From the NCBI GenBank assembly GCA_946886255.1, contig CAMPIG010000016.1, positions 1 through 26,745 of the forward strand: a stretch of DNA of 26,745 nucleotides, given 5' to 3'. A model generated the notes under the pieces. It had not been told where the DNA came from. It saw nothing but the letters and a program-made list of their open reading frames with translations, and made no database searches. Shown here piece by piece: positions 6,325 to 14,500 of the stretch (position 1 is its first letter; every line of letters starts with the position of its first letter). This DNA comes from an uncultured Cellvibrio sp. (GTDB taxonomy: Bacteria; Pseudomonadota; Gammaproteobacteria; Pseudomonadales; Cellvibrionaceae). Made by a program: the position numbers and the translations under genes.

Positions 6325-8793
6325 ATGAATCAGTCAACGCAAAAGCCGATGATCATTATTACCGGCGCGGCCGGTAATCTCGGTCAAGCGCTGGTTGCCG
6401 CACTTAAACAGGATTATCGCGTTATTGGGCTCGACAGAAAATCTGCCGAGGGTGTTGCAAAAAGTTTTTCTATCGACCTCACCTCAGCCACGTCTGTAAA
6501 AGAGGCACTCCAACAATTGCATGAAGAGGAAGGTGATGAAGTCGCTGCCGTGATTCACCTGGCAGCCTACTTTGACTTTACCGGCGAAGAATCACCGTTG
6601 TATGAACAGGTAAATGTCCAGGGCACACGCCAGATACTGGAAGCACTGCAAGGCTTCACCGTTAATCGTTTTATCTATGCCAGCACGATGCTGGTTCATG
6701 AACCCGGCTCGCCCGGACAGAAAATTGATGAAACCAGCCCGCTGGGCCCGCGTTGGGCGTATCCAAAATCCAAAGCAGAAACCGAAGCGGTTATTCAACA
6801 ATACGCGCAAAAAATTCCTTACACATTATTACGCCTGGCTGGTATTTACGATGAACATACCGCCGTGCCTACACTCTCGCATCAAATTGCGCGTATTTAT
6901 GAGCGACGGGTAAAAGGCAAATTATATTCCGGTGATACAGCGGCAGGGCAAGCCTTCTTGCATAAAGACGATATGATTCAAGCATTTTTGCAAACCATCA
7001 AGCACCGACATGAACTTCCCAAAGAACATGCCTTGTTGATCGGTGAGCCTATTTGCCTGAGTTACGATACATTGCAAAACCGTATTGGTGAGTTACTGCA
7101 TGGTGAATCGGAGTGGCACACTTACACCGTGCCCGAGCCTATTGCGAAAGTGGGTGCATGGCTTGAGGAAAAAACGGAACCCGTGGTACCGGATGATTTT
7201 GATAAGGGAGAAAAACCTTTTATTCGCGCCTTTATGATCGACATGGCATCGGACCATTATGAAGTGGATATTCGCCGTGCGCGCGATGCGTTAGCCTGGG
7301 AGCCACAACATGCACTTTATGATGTGTTACCGGCGATGATTGAAAATATGAAAAAAAATCCGTTGGATTGGTATGCCGCCAATAAAATTACACCGCCGGA
7401 TTGGGCTTCTGAAGCCAGGGAACGTGGGCGCAACCCCAACGACATCTTAAATACCTATCAAATGCAATATCGCCGGCAACATCATCGCAATATCTGGGCT
7501 TCGTTTATGAACATGGGACTCGGTGCCTGGCTCATCAGCTCCGCACCAGCCATGAATTATGCTGCCACACCCATGGCATACAGCGATGCGATCAGCGGTG
7601 GATTATTAATGTTGCTTGCGTTCGTGTCGCTCTCCTGGAGGATGGGTTGGGCACGTTGGGGCTGCGCTGTCATCGGTATCTGGTTGTTGTTTGCCCCGTT
7701 AGCATTCTGGACGCCCAGTGCCGCTGCTTATCTCAACAATACGTTGGTCGGCATGCTCGCCATAGGTTTTGCCATATTAACTAAACCCACACCGAATCTT
7801 TCACCGGTGGCGGCCCTGACCGGACCGGATATTCCACCGGGCTGGAACCGCAATCCTTCAAGTTGGTTTCAACGAGCGCCGATTATTATTTTAGCGTTTA
7901 TCGGATTTTTTATTTCCCGTTATATGACCGCCTATCAACTGGGCCATATCGACGGCGTTTGGGATCCATTCTTTTCAGGCGTCGACAGCCCGAAGAACGG
8001 TACAGAATTTATTATCACTTCGCCCTTGTCTGAGGCCTGGCCAGTACCGGATGCCGGTTTGGGTGCAATGACGTATGCGCTGGAAATTCTGGTCGGACTT
8101 ATCGGCTCGCAAAAGCGCTGGCGCACCATGCCGTGGCTGGTTACGCTGTTTGGCATCATGATCGTGCCGCTGGGTATTGTGTCGATTACGTTTATTATCA
8201 TCCAGCCTATTTTGCTGGGAACCTGGTGTACGGTATGTTTAATTGCAGCAGCAGCGATGTTAATCCAGATTCCTTATTCTCTGGACGAATTGCTCGCCAC
8301 TGGCCAATTTTTAAAACGACGTCACGACGCAGGAAAGCCGGTGTTAAAAATATTCTTTACCGGCGACACCGATGAAGGCAAACCCCAATCGGAAGACAGT
8401 AATTTTGAGCAAAAGCCCGGCGATATTCTGCGCGAATTCTTCAGGGGCGGCGTCGATCTCCTCTGGAATCTCGCCGCGTGTATTTTGTTGGGTATTTCCT
8501 TGATGCTCACCCGCGTTACACTCGGGCATGAGGGCAGTATGGCTAACTGGGATCACTTGATCGGCTCACTGATTGTCACCGTCGGTGTCTGCGCACTTGC
8601 CGAGATGGCCCGGCCAGTTCGCTTTCTAATTATTCCCTTGGCCTGTGTGTTACTGATAACGCCGTTTGTGTTTGATGTGAGCGGATTATCTGTGGCACTG
8701 ACATTGATCGTGGCGGTTGCATTGATTGTATTGAGTATTCCGCGCGGCCCGATACATAGCCAATTTGGTCACTGGAACCGTTATCTGGTGTAA
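6325..8793 (+). CDS. Fusion protein: NAD-dependent epimerase/SDR domain - SPW-like membrane domain - VKOR-like domain - SPW-like membrane domain
   Basis: This 822-residue protein has a good ribosome site (GAAGGA) before its ATG. Residues 1-345 are an extended SDR/epimerase with GxxGxxG at 14-20 (GAAGNLG), Ser120/Thr121 and catalytic YPKSK (Tyr146, Lys150). A charged linker then leads to about four membrane helices at 388-485, resembling an SPW-repeat domain. Residues 512-665 form a VKOR-like domain (AYQLGHIDGVWDPFF, DAGLGAMTY) with the redox motif Cys635-TV-Cys638. Residues 706-810 form a further membrane segment set of SPW type. VKOR homologues pass electrons from disulphide-forming proteins to quinones. 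The SDR domain contains no evident signal peptide, so it probably faces the cytoplasm. The gene lies 210 bp downstream of lodB in the same direction but may be a separate transcript. Substrates of both catalytic domains are unknown. Confidence 0.85.
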   Translation: MNQSTQKPMIIITGAAGNLGQALVAALKQDYRVIGLDRKSAEGVAKSFSIDLTSATSVKEALQQLHEEEGDEVAAVIHLAAYFDFTGEESPLYEQVNVQGTRQILEALQGFTVNRFIYASTMLVHEPGSPGQKIDETSPLGPRWAYPKSKAETEAVIQQYAQKIPYTLLRLAGIYDEHTAVPTLSHQIARIYERRVKGKLYSGDTAAGQAFLHKDDMIQAFLQTIKHRHELPKEHALLIGEPICLSYDTLQNRIGELLHGESEWHTYTVPEPIAKVGAWLEEKTEPVVPDDFDKGEKPFIRAFMIDMASDHYEVDIRRARDALAWEPQHALYDVLPAMIENMKKNPLDWYAANKITPPDWASEARERGRNPNDILNTYQMQYRRQHHRNIWASFMNMGLGAWLISSAPAMNYAATPMAYSDAISGGLLMLLAFVSLSWRMGWARWGCAVIGIWLLFAPLAFWTPSAAAYLNNTLVGMLAIGFAILTKPTPNLSPVAALTGPDIPPGWNRNPSSWFQRAPIIILAFIGFFISRYMTAYQLGHIDGVWDPFFSGVDSPKNGTEFIITSPLSEAWPVPDAGLGAMTYALEILVGLIGSQKRWRTMPWLVTLFGIMIVPLGIVSITFIIIQPILLGTWCTVCLIAAAAMLIQIPYSLDELLATGQFLKRRHDAGKPVLKIFFTGDTDEGKPQSEDSNFEQKPGDILREFFRGGVDLLWNLAACILLGISLMLTRVTLGHEGSMANWDHLIGSLIVTVGVCALAEMARPVRFLIIPLACVLLITPFVFDVSGLSVALTLIVAVALIVLSIPRGPIHSQFGHWNRYLV

Positions 8794-8796
8794 ATG

Positions 8797-10167
8797 CTAC
8801 AACGCGTCCAGTGCTTCCTGTAAATTTTTAACGGCGATCACTTCAATGCCGGGATTTTTTTCGCGTGGCGCATTGGCGTAAGGCACAATGGCTTTTTTAA
8901 AGCCATGCTTTGCCGCCTCACGCAGACGTTCCTGGCCACTCGGTACCGGACGAATTTCACCAGAGAGACCGACCTCGCCAAATACCATCAGATCCTCCGG
9001 TAAAGCGCGATCACGAAAGCTGGAAACAATCGCCACCAATACCGCCAGGTCCGCACTGGTTTCCATCACCCGCACACCACCGACGACGTTCACAAATACA
9101 TCCTGATCGCCCACCATAATGCCTCCGTGGCGATGCAAAACGGCGAGCAACATCGACAACCGGTTCTGATCCATCCCCACCGCCACGCGGCGCGGATTAC
9201 CAAGGTGACTGTCATCCACCAGCGCCTGGATTTCTATCAACAATGGGCGTGTGCCTTCCCACATCACCATCACCACCGAACCGGAGGAGACATCCTCCGC
9301 GCGCTGCAAAAAAATGGCCGAGGGATTATTCACTTCGCGCATGCCTTGTTCGGTCATGGCAAATACACCCAGTTCATTCACCGCACCAAAGCGATTTTTA
9401 TGACCGCGCAAGGTTCTGAAGCGCGAATCATTATCGCCCTCTAACAAGATCGAACAATCGATCATATGTTCAAGGATTTTCGGCCCGGCGAGCGAACCGT
9501 CTTTGGTAACATGCCCGACCAGAATCAACACCGTACCGGTTTGTTTGGCAAACCGCGTGAGGTACGCCGCGCTCTCGCGCACCTGCGAAACCGAACCGGG
9601 TGCAGAGGTAATATCTTCCATGTGCATCACCTGGATCGAGTCGATCACCATCACCTTGGGTGCCACTTTTTGTGCAGTCGCGCAGATGGTCTCCACACTG
9701 GTTTCGCTGAGCATTTGTAATTTATCGGTAGGCAAACCGAGACGCTGTGCGCGCATGGCGACTTGTTGCAGGGATTCTTCGCCAGTGATGTAAAGTGCGG
9801 GCATAGTCCGCGCGAGATTGCACAATGTTTGCAATAACAATGTGGATTTACCGGCGCCGGGATTACCGCCAATCAACACCACCGAACCGGGCACAAAACC
9901 GCCACCCAATACGCGATCAAATTCACCGGTACCGCTACTGAAACGCGGCAGGTCAGTCAGACTGATTTCCGCCAGAGTTTGCACATTACCACCGGCCGCC
10001 GCGCCGGCGTAACCCTGGAATTTAGCAGAACGATTACTCGGGATTGGTCCCAGCCGCACTTCCGACAAACTGTTCCACACACCGCATTCGGTGCATTGGC
10101 CCTGCCATTTGCTGTACTCAGCACCGCAGTCGTTACACACAAATGCACTTTTGGTTTTCGTTGCCAC
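8797..10167 (-). CDS. radA: DNA repair protein RadA
   Basis: This is a 456-residue RadA/Sms, full length for the family. Cys11, Cys14, Cys25 and Cys28 form the N-terminal zinc finger. The RecA-like ATPase core has Walker A GGNPGAGKST with Lys107, and the RadA-specific KNRFG motif is at residues 257-261. A Lon-like C-terminal domain runs through VNVVGGVRV and FGEVGLSGEIRPV. The start is a GTG at 10167 with a GAGGA ribosome site upstream. RadA is a branch-migration helicase that processes recombination intermediates in the cytoplasm. Its stop is 3 bp from the stop of the convergent SDR-VKOR gene, so any terminators of either gene must lie inside the opposite coding sequence. Confidence 0.98.
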   Translation of the reverse strand: MATKTKSAFVCNDCGAEYSKWQGQCTECGVWNSLSEVRLGPIPSNRSAKFQGYAGAAAGGNVQTLAEISLTDLPRFSSGTGEFDRVLGGGFVPGSVVLIGGNPGAGKSTLLLQTLCNLARTMPALYITGEESLQQVAMRAQRLGLPTDKLQMLSETSVETICATAQKVAPKVMVIDSIQVMHMEDITSAPGSVSQVRESAAYLTRFAKQTGTVLILVGHVTKDGSLAGPKILEHMIDCSILLEGDNDSRFRTLRGHKNRFGAVNELGVFAMTEQGMREVNNPSAIFLQRAEDVSSGSVVMVMWEGTRPLLIEIQALVDDSHLGNPRRVAVGMDQNRLSMLLAVLHRHGGIMVGDQDVFVNVVGGVRVMETSADLAVLVAIVSSFRDRALPEDLMVFGEVGLSGEIRPVPSGQERLREAAKHGFKKAIVPYANAPREKNPGIEVIAVKNLQEALDAL

Positions 10168-10241
10168 GGGTGAGTCCTCGTAAGCAGAAATTTATTCAGA
10201 TTTTTCCGTTGTCATAGGGGCACTTCGTATTACGTTTGTCA

Positions 10242-10273
10242 TTAGGGTATGGGTTTCGAAACCCATACCCTAA
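10242..10273. repeat. Perfect 32-bp palindrome upstream of radA
   Basis: The half-site TTAGGGTATGGGTTTC at 10242-10257 is followed directly by its exact reverse complement to 10273, with no spacer. Symmetry breaks at the next base on each side. It lies in the 143-bp gap between the membrane protein gene (stop at 10311) and radA (start at 10167). It could be an operator for radA, a cruciform or nuclease target, or a loopless transcription-attenuating hairpin. No T-run follows on either strand, so a standard intrinsic terminator is unlikely. Confidence 0.9.
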
Positions 10274-10310
10274 CGCCAAACTCGTATAGTGCAACTTGAT
10301 GCTTCAGTTA

Positions 10311-11231
10311 TCACGCTTTATCGTTCGTCAACTTCAAATAAATACCCAAACCAACCAGCAATGCCACCGCCGCCATCAGCATCCATACGGCGCTGTTCAA
10401 ATGGGTAGCATCACCTAACAAGGATTTGAACATCAACAACAACGATTCAATCGATACCGCTATTACAATGGCCGACATAAAGCGACTGATGGTGCGACGG
10501 CTGGAGCCCTGGTGGTGAATGTCTTTGTGCAAGAGCACTTCTTCTTCAAGAATCGTTTTTCCCAAATCGAAAATCGCCAAGCCCAATGTAATTAAAATTA
10601 CAGTGCTGAACGCCTGCGTCGCGGTGTTGGTGTGTTTGTAAATCACTTCGAACAAGGAACTGCCCGCCGAGAATAACAACAATCCGGACACCAACACCAG
10701 CAGCACGCCGATGATGCCGTAAACCACCTGAAAGATCGGGTGAATCCGACGGCGCAGTTCATCACCATTGAGGAAGCTGATCAGCTTTTCGAGATTAAAA
10801 TTAATCACCAGATAACTCACCTTGCCATCCGCAGCGGTAAATCGCTGTACCGCCGACAAAGCGAGTTGGTGAGTTGCGCTCGACAAATAGGGAGAGGTTA
10901 CTGTGATGGCCCGATGATTATCCCGCGCTGCTGAATAGTAAACACGATTGCTGCGATCCGACCCCAAACCCGCTTCACGCCGTTTGGAATCCGCAATCCC
11001 CGGCGCTGCAGCTGAATCGGTTGTTTGTATACCTTGTTCATCAAGACAATACAACAACTCTACAAAGGGATAGGATTTATATAACTTATCCACGACTTGC
11101 CCCAGCTCTTCTGGAGAGCTGGCAATCTTATTCGGCGCCAGCGTGGTGACAATAGATTCCAGCAGCCGATCAATCTGCGGCTGGTACTCGTCGTATTTTT
11201 TTAACAGGTATAAATAATTGCGTGGGGTCAT
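10311..11231 (-). CDS. PDC/Cache-like N-terminal domain fused to four C-terminal membrane helices
   Basis: From the ATG at 11231 the protein has 306 residues. The frame is open upstream to 11396, but that extension has low-complexity character and no better start. Residues 1-160 look like a small PDC/Cache-type sensor fold (VELLYCLDEQGIQT, NRVYYSAARD, VTSPYLSSATHQLALSAVQ, YLVINFNLEKL). Four hydrophobic helices follow at about 168-190, 205-228, 249-272 and 280-300. No membrane helix precedes the sensor-like part, which is unlike ordinary extracytoplasmic Cache receptors. No kinase, GGDEF or methyl-accepting output domain is present. The ribosome site is weak. The function is unknown; a ligand or stress sensor coupled to the membrane is a guess. 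It lies upstream of radA in the same direction, across the 32-bp palindrome. Confidence 0.75.
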   Translation of the reverse strand: MTPRNYLYLLKKYDEYQPQIDRLLESIVTTLAPNKIASSPEELGQVVDKLYKSYPFVELLYCLDEQGIQTTDSAAAPGIADSKRREAGLGSDRSNRVYYSAARDNHRAITVTSPYLSSATHQLALSAVQRFTAADGKVSYLVINFNLEKLISFLNGDELRRRIHPIFQVVYGIIGVLLVLVSGLLLFSAGSSLFEVIYKHTNTATQAFSTVILITLGLAIFDLGKTILEEEVLLHKDIHHQGSSRRTISRFMSAIVIAVSIESLLLMFKSLLGDATHLNSAVWMLMAAVALLVGLGIYLKLTNDKA

Positions 11232-11459
11232 GATAGGGAGGTTTACCTTGCAACAGAATTGAAATGCTATTGGTACGGTTAATATGCCGCAATACGAACC
11301 AGGAAAACTCCCAACTAAAAAAGATAGCTGGCGGTGGTCGATATAGCTACCGCTGTGGATTTTATCATAAGGCGTTCGGGGGTGCCAAAGCGGCATCTCT
11401 GGCAGGCTGCATGGCGGGTGGCCCAGTACTCAGAAGGCAATGATGCAGGAGGACAGGTC

Positions 11460-11489
11460 AAAAAAAGGCGTCCGATAAAACGGGACGCC
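11460..11489 (-). terminator. Rho-independent terminator of the polysaccharide cluster
   Basis: Read on the minus strand, GGCGTCC is paired with GGACGCC (7 bp, GC-rich) around a 9-nt loop and is followed at once by seven T residues. It lies about 75 bp after the stop of the large lyase gene and points leftward. This is the textbook form of an intrinsic terminator and marks the 3' end of the leftward CAZyme cluster. Confidence 0.9.
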
Positions 11490-11513
11490 AATCAAGCAAC
11501 ATGGAACCGAGAG

Positions 11514-11543
11514 GCTTGAAACGATCAGATTACTGTTTCAAGC
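11514..11543. repeat. Hairpin in the 3' region of the lyase transcript
   Basis: GCTTGAAAC at 11514-11522 is perfectly inverted at 11535-11543 (GTTTCAAGC) with a 12-nt loop. It lies between the lyase stop and the intrinsic terminator, so it would form in the 3' untranslated RNA. It has no T-run of its own. It might stabilise the 3' end of the mRNA. Confidence 0.5.
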
Positions 11544-11562
11544 ACTCGCCATAATGAAACAA

Positions 11563-14500
11563 TTACCCGTTTTTCTTCGGCGAACTTGAATGGCTATATC
11601 CGCCCGTCGTTAATTCGCGTCTATAGTGTTCAATTAATGCTTGTGTGTCTTTTTTCAACACAACTATCGCCTCATTACCCAACTGCGCCACCGCCTTATT
11701 TTTTGTTAATTCTCGCTTAAACTGCCTAAGTCGTTCATACAGAATGCGCTTTTTTCTGTGACAATCATGCCGGGCATCTTGCTTGCCGCGATACAATGTA
11801 CCATCAAGTTCGCACTTATTTGCTTGTTGGATATCGTCCATAATTCCTTCCAACTTCCTAATGAATGGCGAGTTGTTTTCCAACTCAGTCAGGTATGCAG
11901 CGAATAGATGTTGCAGCGATGTAATGCTGGTCACCACATTAATCGCAAATGTTTGCTCCTGACGATTCCCGGCCTTGTCCTCAGCAACTACAACAATCTG
12001 ATGTGAGCCCAATTTACCCGCGACAGCCACGGATGTCGTGTTTTGCGCCGGGTCATTGGTTATCAACATTCCATCGAGACGTACTTCTACAAACCCTACA
12101 CCGGAAACAGCATCGACCCACTGAATGTCAAGCGTTTGATAATCCTCAATCGTGCCCCCGTTTGTTACAGGAACGTCAAGCGCTGATAGCTGAACAACGG
12201 GTGCGGTTTTATCGATGTTGATGACCCGGTGATTGATCGATTCAATATTGCCAGCCTTATCTTCACTCCAGAAGATTAAATCATTGGCTCCTTCAGTGAT
12301 TATTGAAACACGGGTGCCGGACTGCACAGCCGTTGAGCCCATGGTATAAAAGGTATCTGCAACACCGGAATTGTTATCCGTCGCGCTCAAGGTCACGACG
12401 ACATCTCCCGTCATCCATCCTTGGGGAGCATCACTTAACGTAACCGGGGCAACCACATCAGCATGGAACCTTACTTCCGCCATATTTCCAAACCAGTTAC
12501 CCTGGTTATAAATACGTATGTAGCGATATGTTTGTTGAGCACTTGAAGCCAATGTCTGCCAATCTTTGGTGGCAACCGCACCGGAAGAAATCGTTGTCCA
12601 TGTCACGTTGTCAACTGAACCCTGGACGACCGCACCATTGATACGAGTGTAATACTGATCCTGTCTTGCCAGCACATCGAGCCCACTAAACCATATTGAA
12701 TTTCCCTCTTTGAAATCAAAGGTGATATAACCACCATTGCCACTCGCCCCCATTCGAAAATCCGATACCGAATCAGGGTTCCCGTCAAACAGCGCGTTAA
12801 CATTGGCTAAGGTCACTGATTCATTGGGACGACCATAGGATGTAGAGGGGTCAATTAAATTCGTTTTTTCTGTCAGGTTGTTTAGCAGGTCATCGCGGTG
12901 AATCAGGTAGAGCGCTGAGTCATCGGTACTTTGGTTTTCTGGCGCACCGGTTGCTCCGCTTGCACTGGTGTAATTGATAGCGAACTGGATGTACCCTTGA
13001 TTAATATTGCCGGCCATAGTCGCGGTGGCAAGCCAGACACTATCGTTAATTTTTTCTACCGTCGCAGCGACACCCTGGATAGTCACTTGCATATTCTCAA
13101 TGGCTGCTGTAGTGCCGATGTTCAGACTGACCTGATCACCCATATGCACCAACCCGCTGCCATCCGCTACTGCCGACACCAACGAGATGGTATTAATCAG
13201 ATCCACTGGCCCCTGATATTCGCCGTGGAATCTGACCTCTGCCATATTACCAAACCAGTTACCGCCATTATAAATACGGATGTAGCGATAGCGTTGTTGG
13301 TCATTGATGGTGAGCGGTTGCCAATCGGTCGTTGCGCGCGCTGCGCTGGAAATCGTGGTCCACTGTTGATTGTCATTCGATGCCTGAATAACTGTTCCAC
13401 TGATCCGTGCATAGTAACCATCCTGTCGCGCAAGAATATCCACACCGGCAAGGGAAACGGAACCACCGGGGTTGAAATCAAAGGTGATATAACCACCACT
13501 GCCATTGCCGCCCAAACGGAAATCAGAAACCGTTCCCGTATCGTTATCAAATAAGGCATTTACCTGCTGCGCCGTTACCGAGGCACTGGGGCGACCATAT
13601 GAAGTGGAGGGGTCTATCAGGTTAGCGAATGAAGGAATGTTGTTGATAAGGTTAGTGCCATTGGTCAAATATAATGTTGATTGGATGAAGGCATCATTTA
13701 CTTCGCCTGTTGCAGGTATCGTGTATTGCAAATAATAGGAGAGGATTCCAGGTGGCGTATCATTGTCCAGCATTACCTTTACTGTCCAATGCTGACCATC
13801 ATCACTGACGACCTGAGCCTCAACGCCTTGCACGCGAACATTCAGGTTCTGTACAACCTCTTTAGTTGTAACATTAAATGTAAGTTCGCCACCTGAATAC
13901 ACCATTCCGTTAGCACCCGCCTGGGCCGGATCGATGGACACTGCTTCAATTTTGTTATTGATTTCATAACGGAGACCGTAGATGCGCAACTCACCTAGCT
14001 CAAAGATATTCAGCAGTTCATCGCGCAGAGAATCCGGCTGCGGATGAATCATTTGAATTTTAAAATAACGATACTTTATATCCTGATAGGCTGGGTCCAC
14101 CGGCAACATGGACATATCAACCTGATAGGAAGATTCCTCAGGAGTGATCCGCACCCAGTTGTGCGCATCATTTGACGCAAATGCAGTAACGCCGGCACCG
14201 CGATCCGGGAAGCTTAACCGCGCTTGAATACCGATGGCGGTTGCACTGACTTTGTGATCAATACCAAAGTCCATTATGTGGTAGAGGTCTGTGGTGCGTC
14301 GAAATCCAGTCGCGGAGTCCGGGTCGCCATCGGTTAAGGCATAGATACCGGAACCAAAGGTAGATGTAGCAACAGTATTGGCATAATCCAGGCTGCCGTC
14401 AGCCAAGCGAGGTGATACCAATTTCAGTTGATTGACAGCATTCAGCAATTGATCCAGCAACTGCCTAAACACGTCATCCGAGGCACCGGCCATAGCAGCC

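Larger units (their letters stand above)
11232..11562. other. 331-bp intergenic region between the lyase gene and the membrane sensor-like gene
   Basis: No convincing coding sequence is visible here. The right half holds two hairpins downstream of the large lyase gene, one of them a canonical terminator at 11460-11489. The left half should hold the promoter of the leftward membrane-protein gene, but I cannot pick out convincing -35 and -10 boxes. Confidence 0.6.

Noticed and set aside
10242..10273. 32-bp palindrome as an intrinsic terminator or integron attC site
   Set aside because: There is no loop and no following T-run, and no integrase, cassette structure or attC core sites are nearby.
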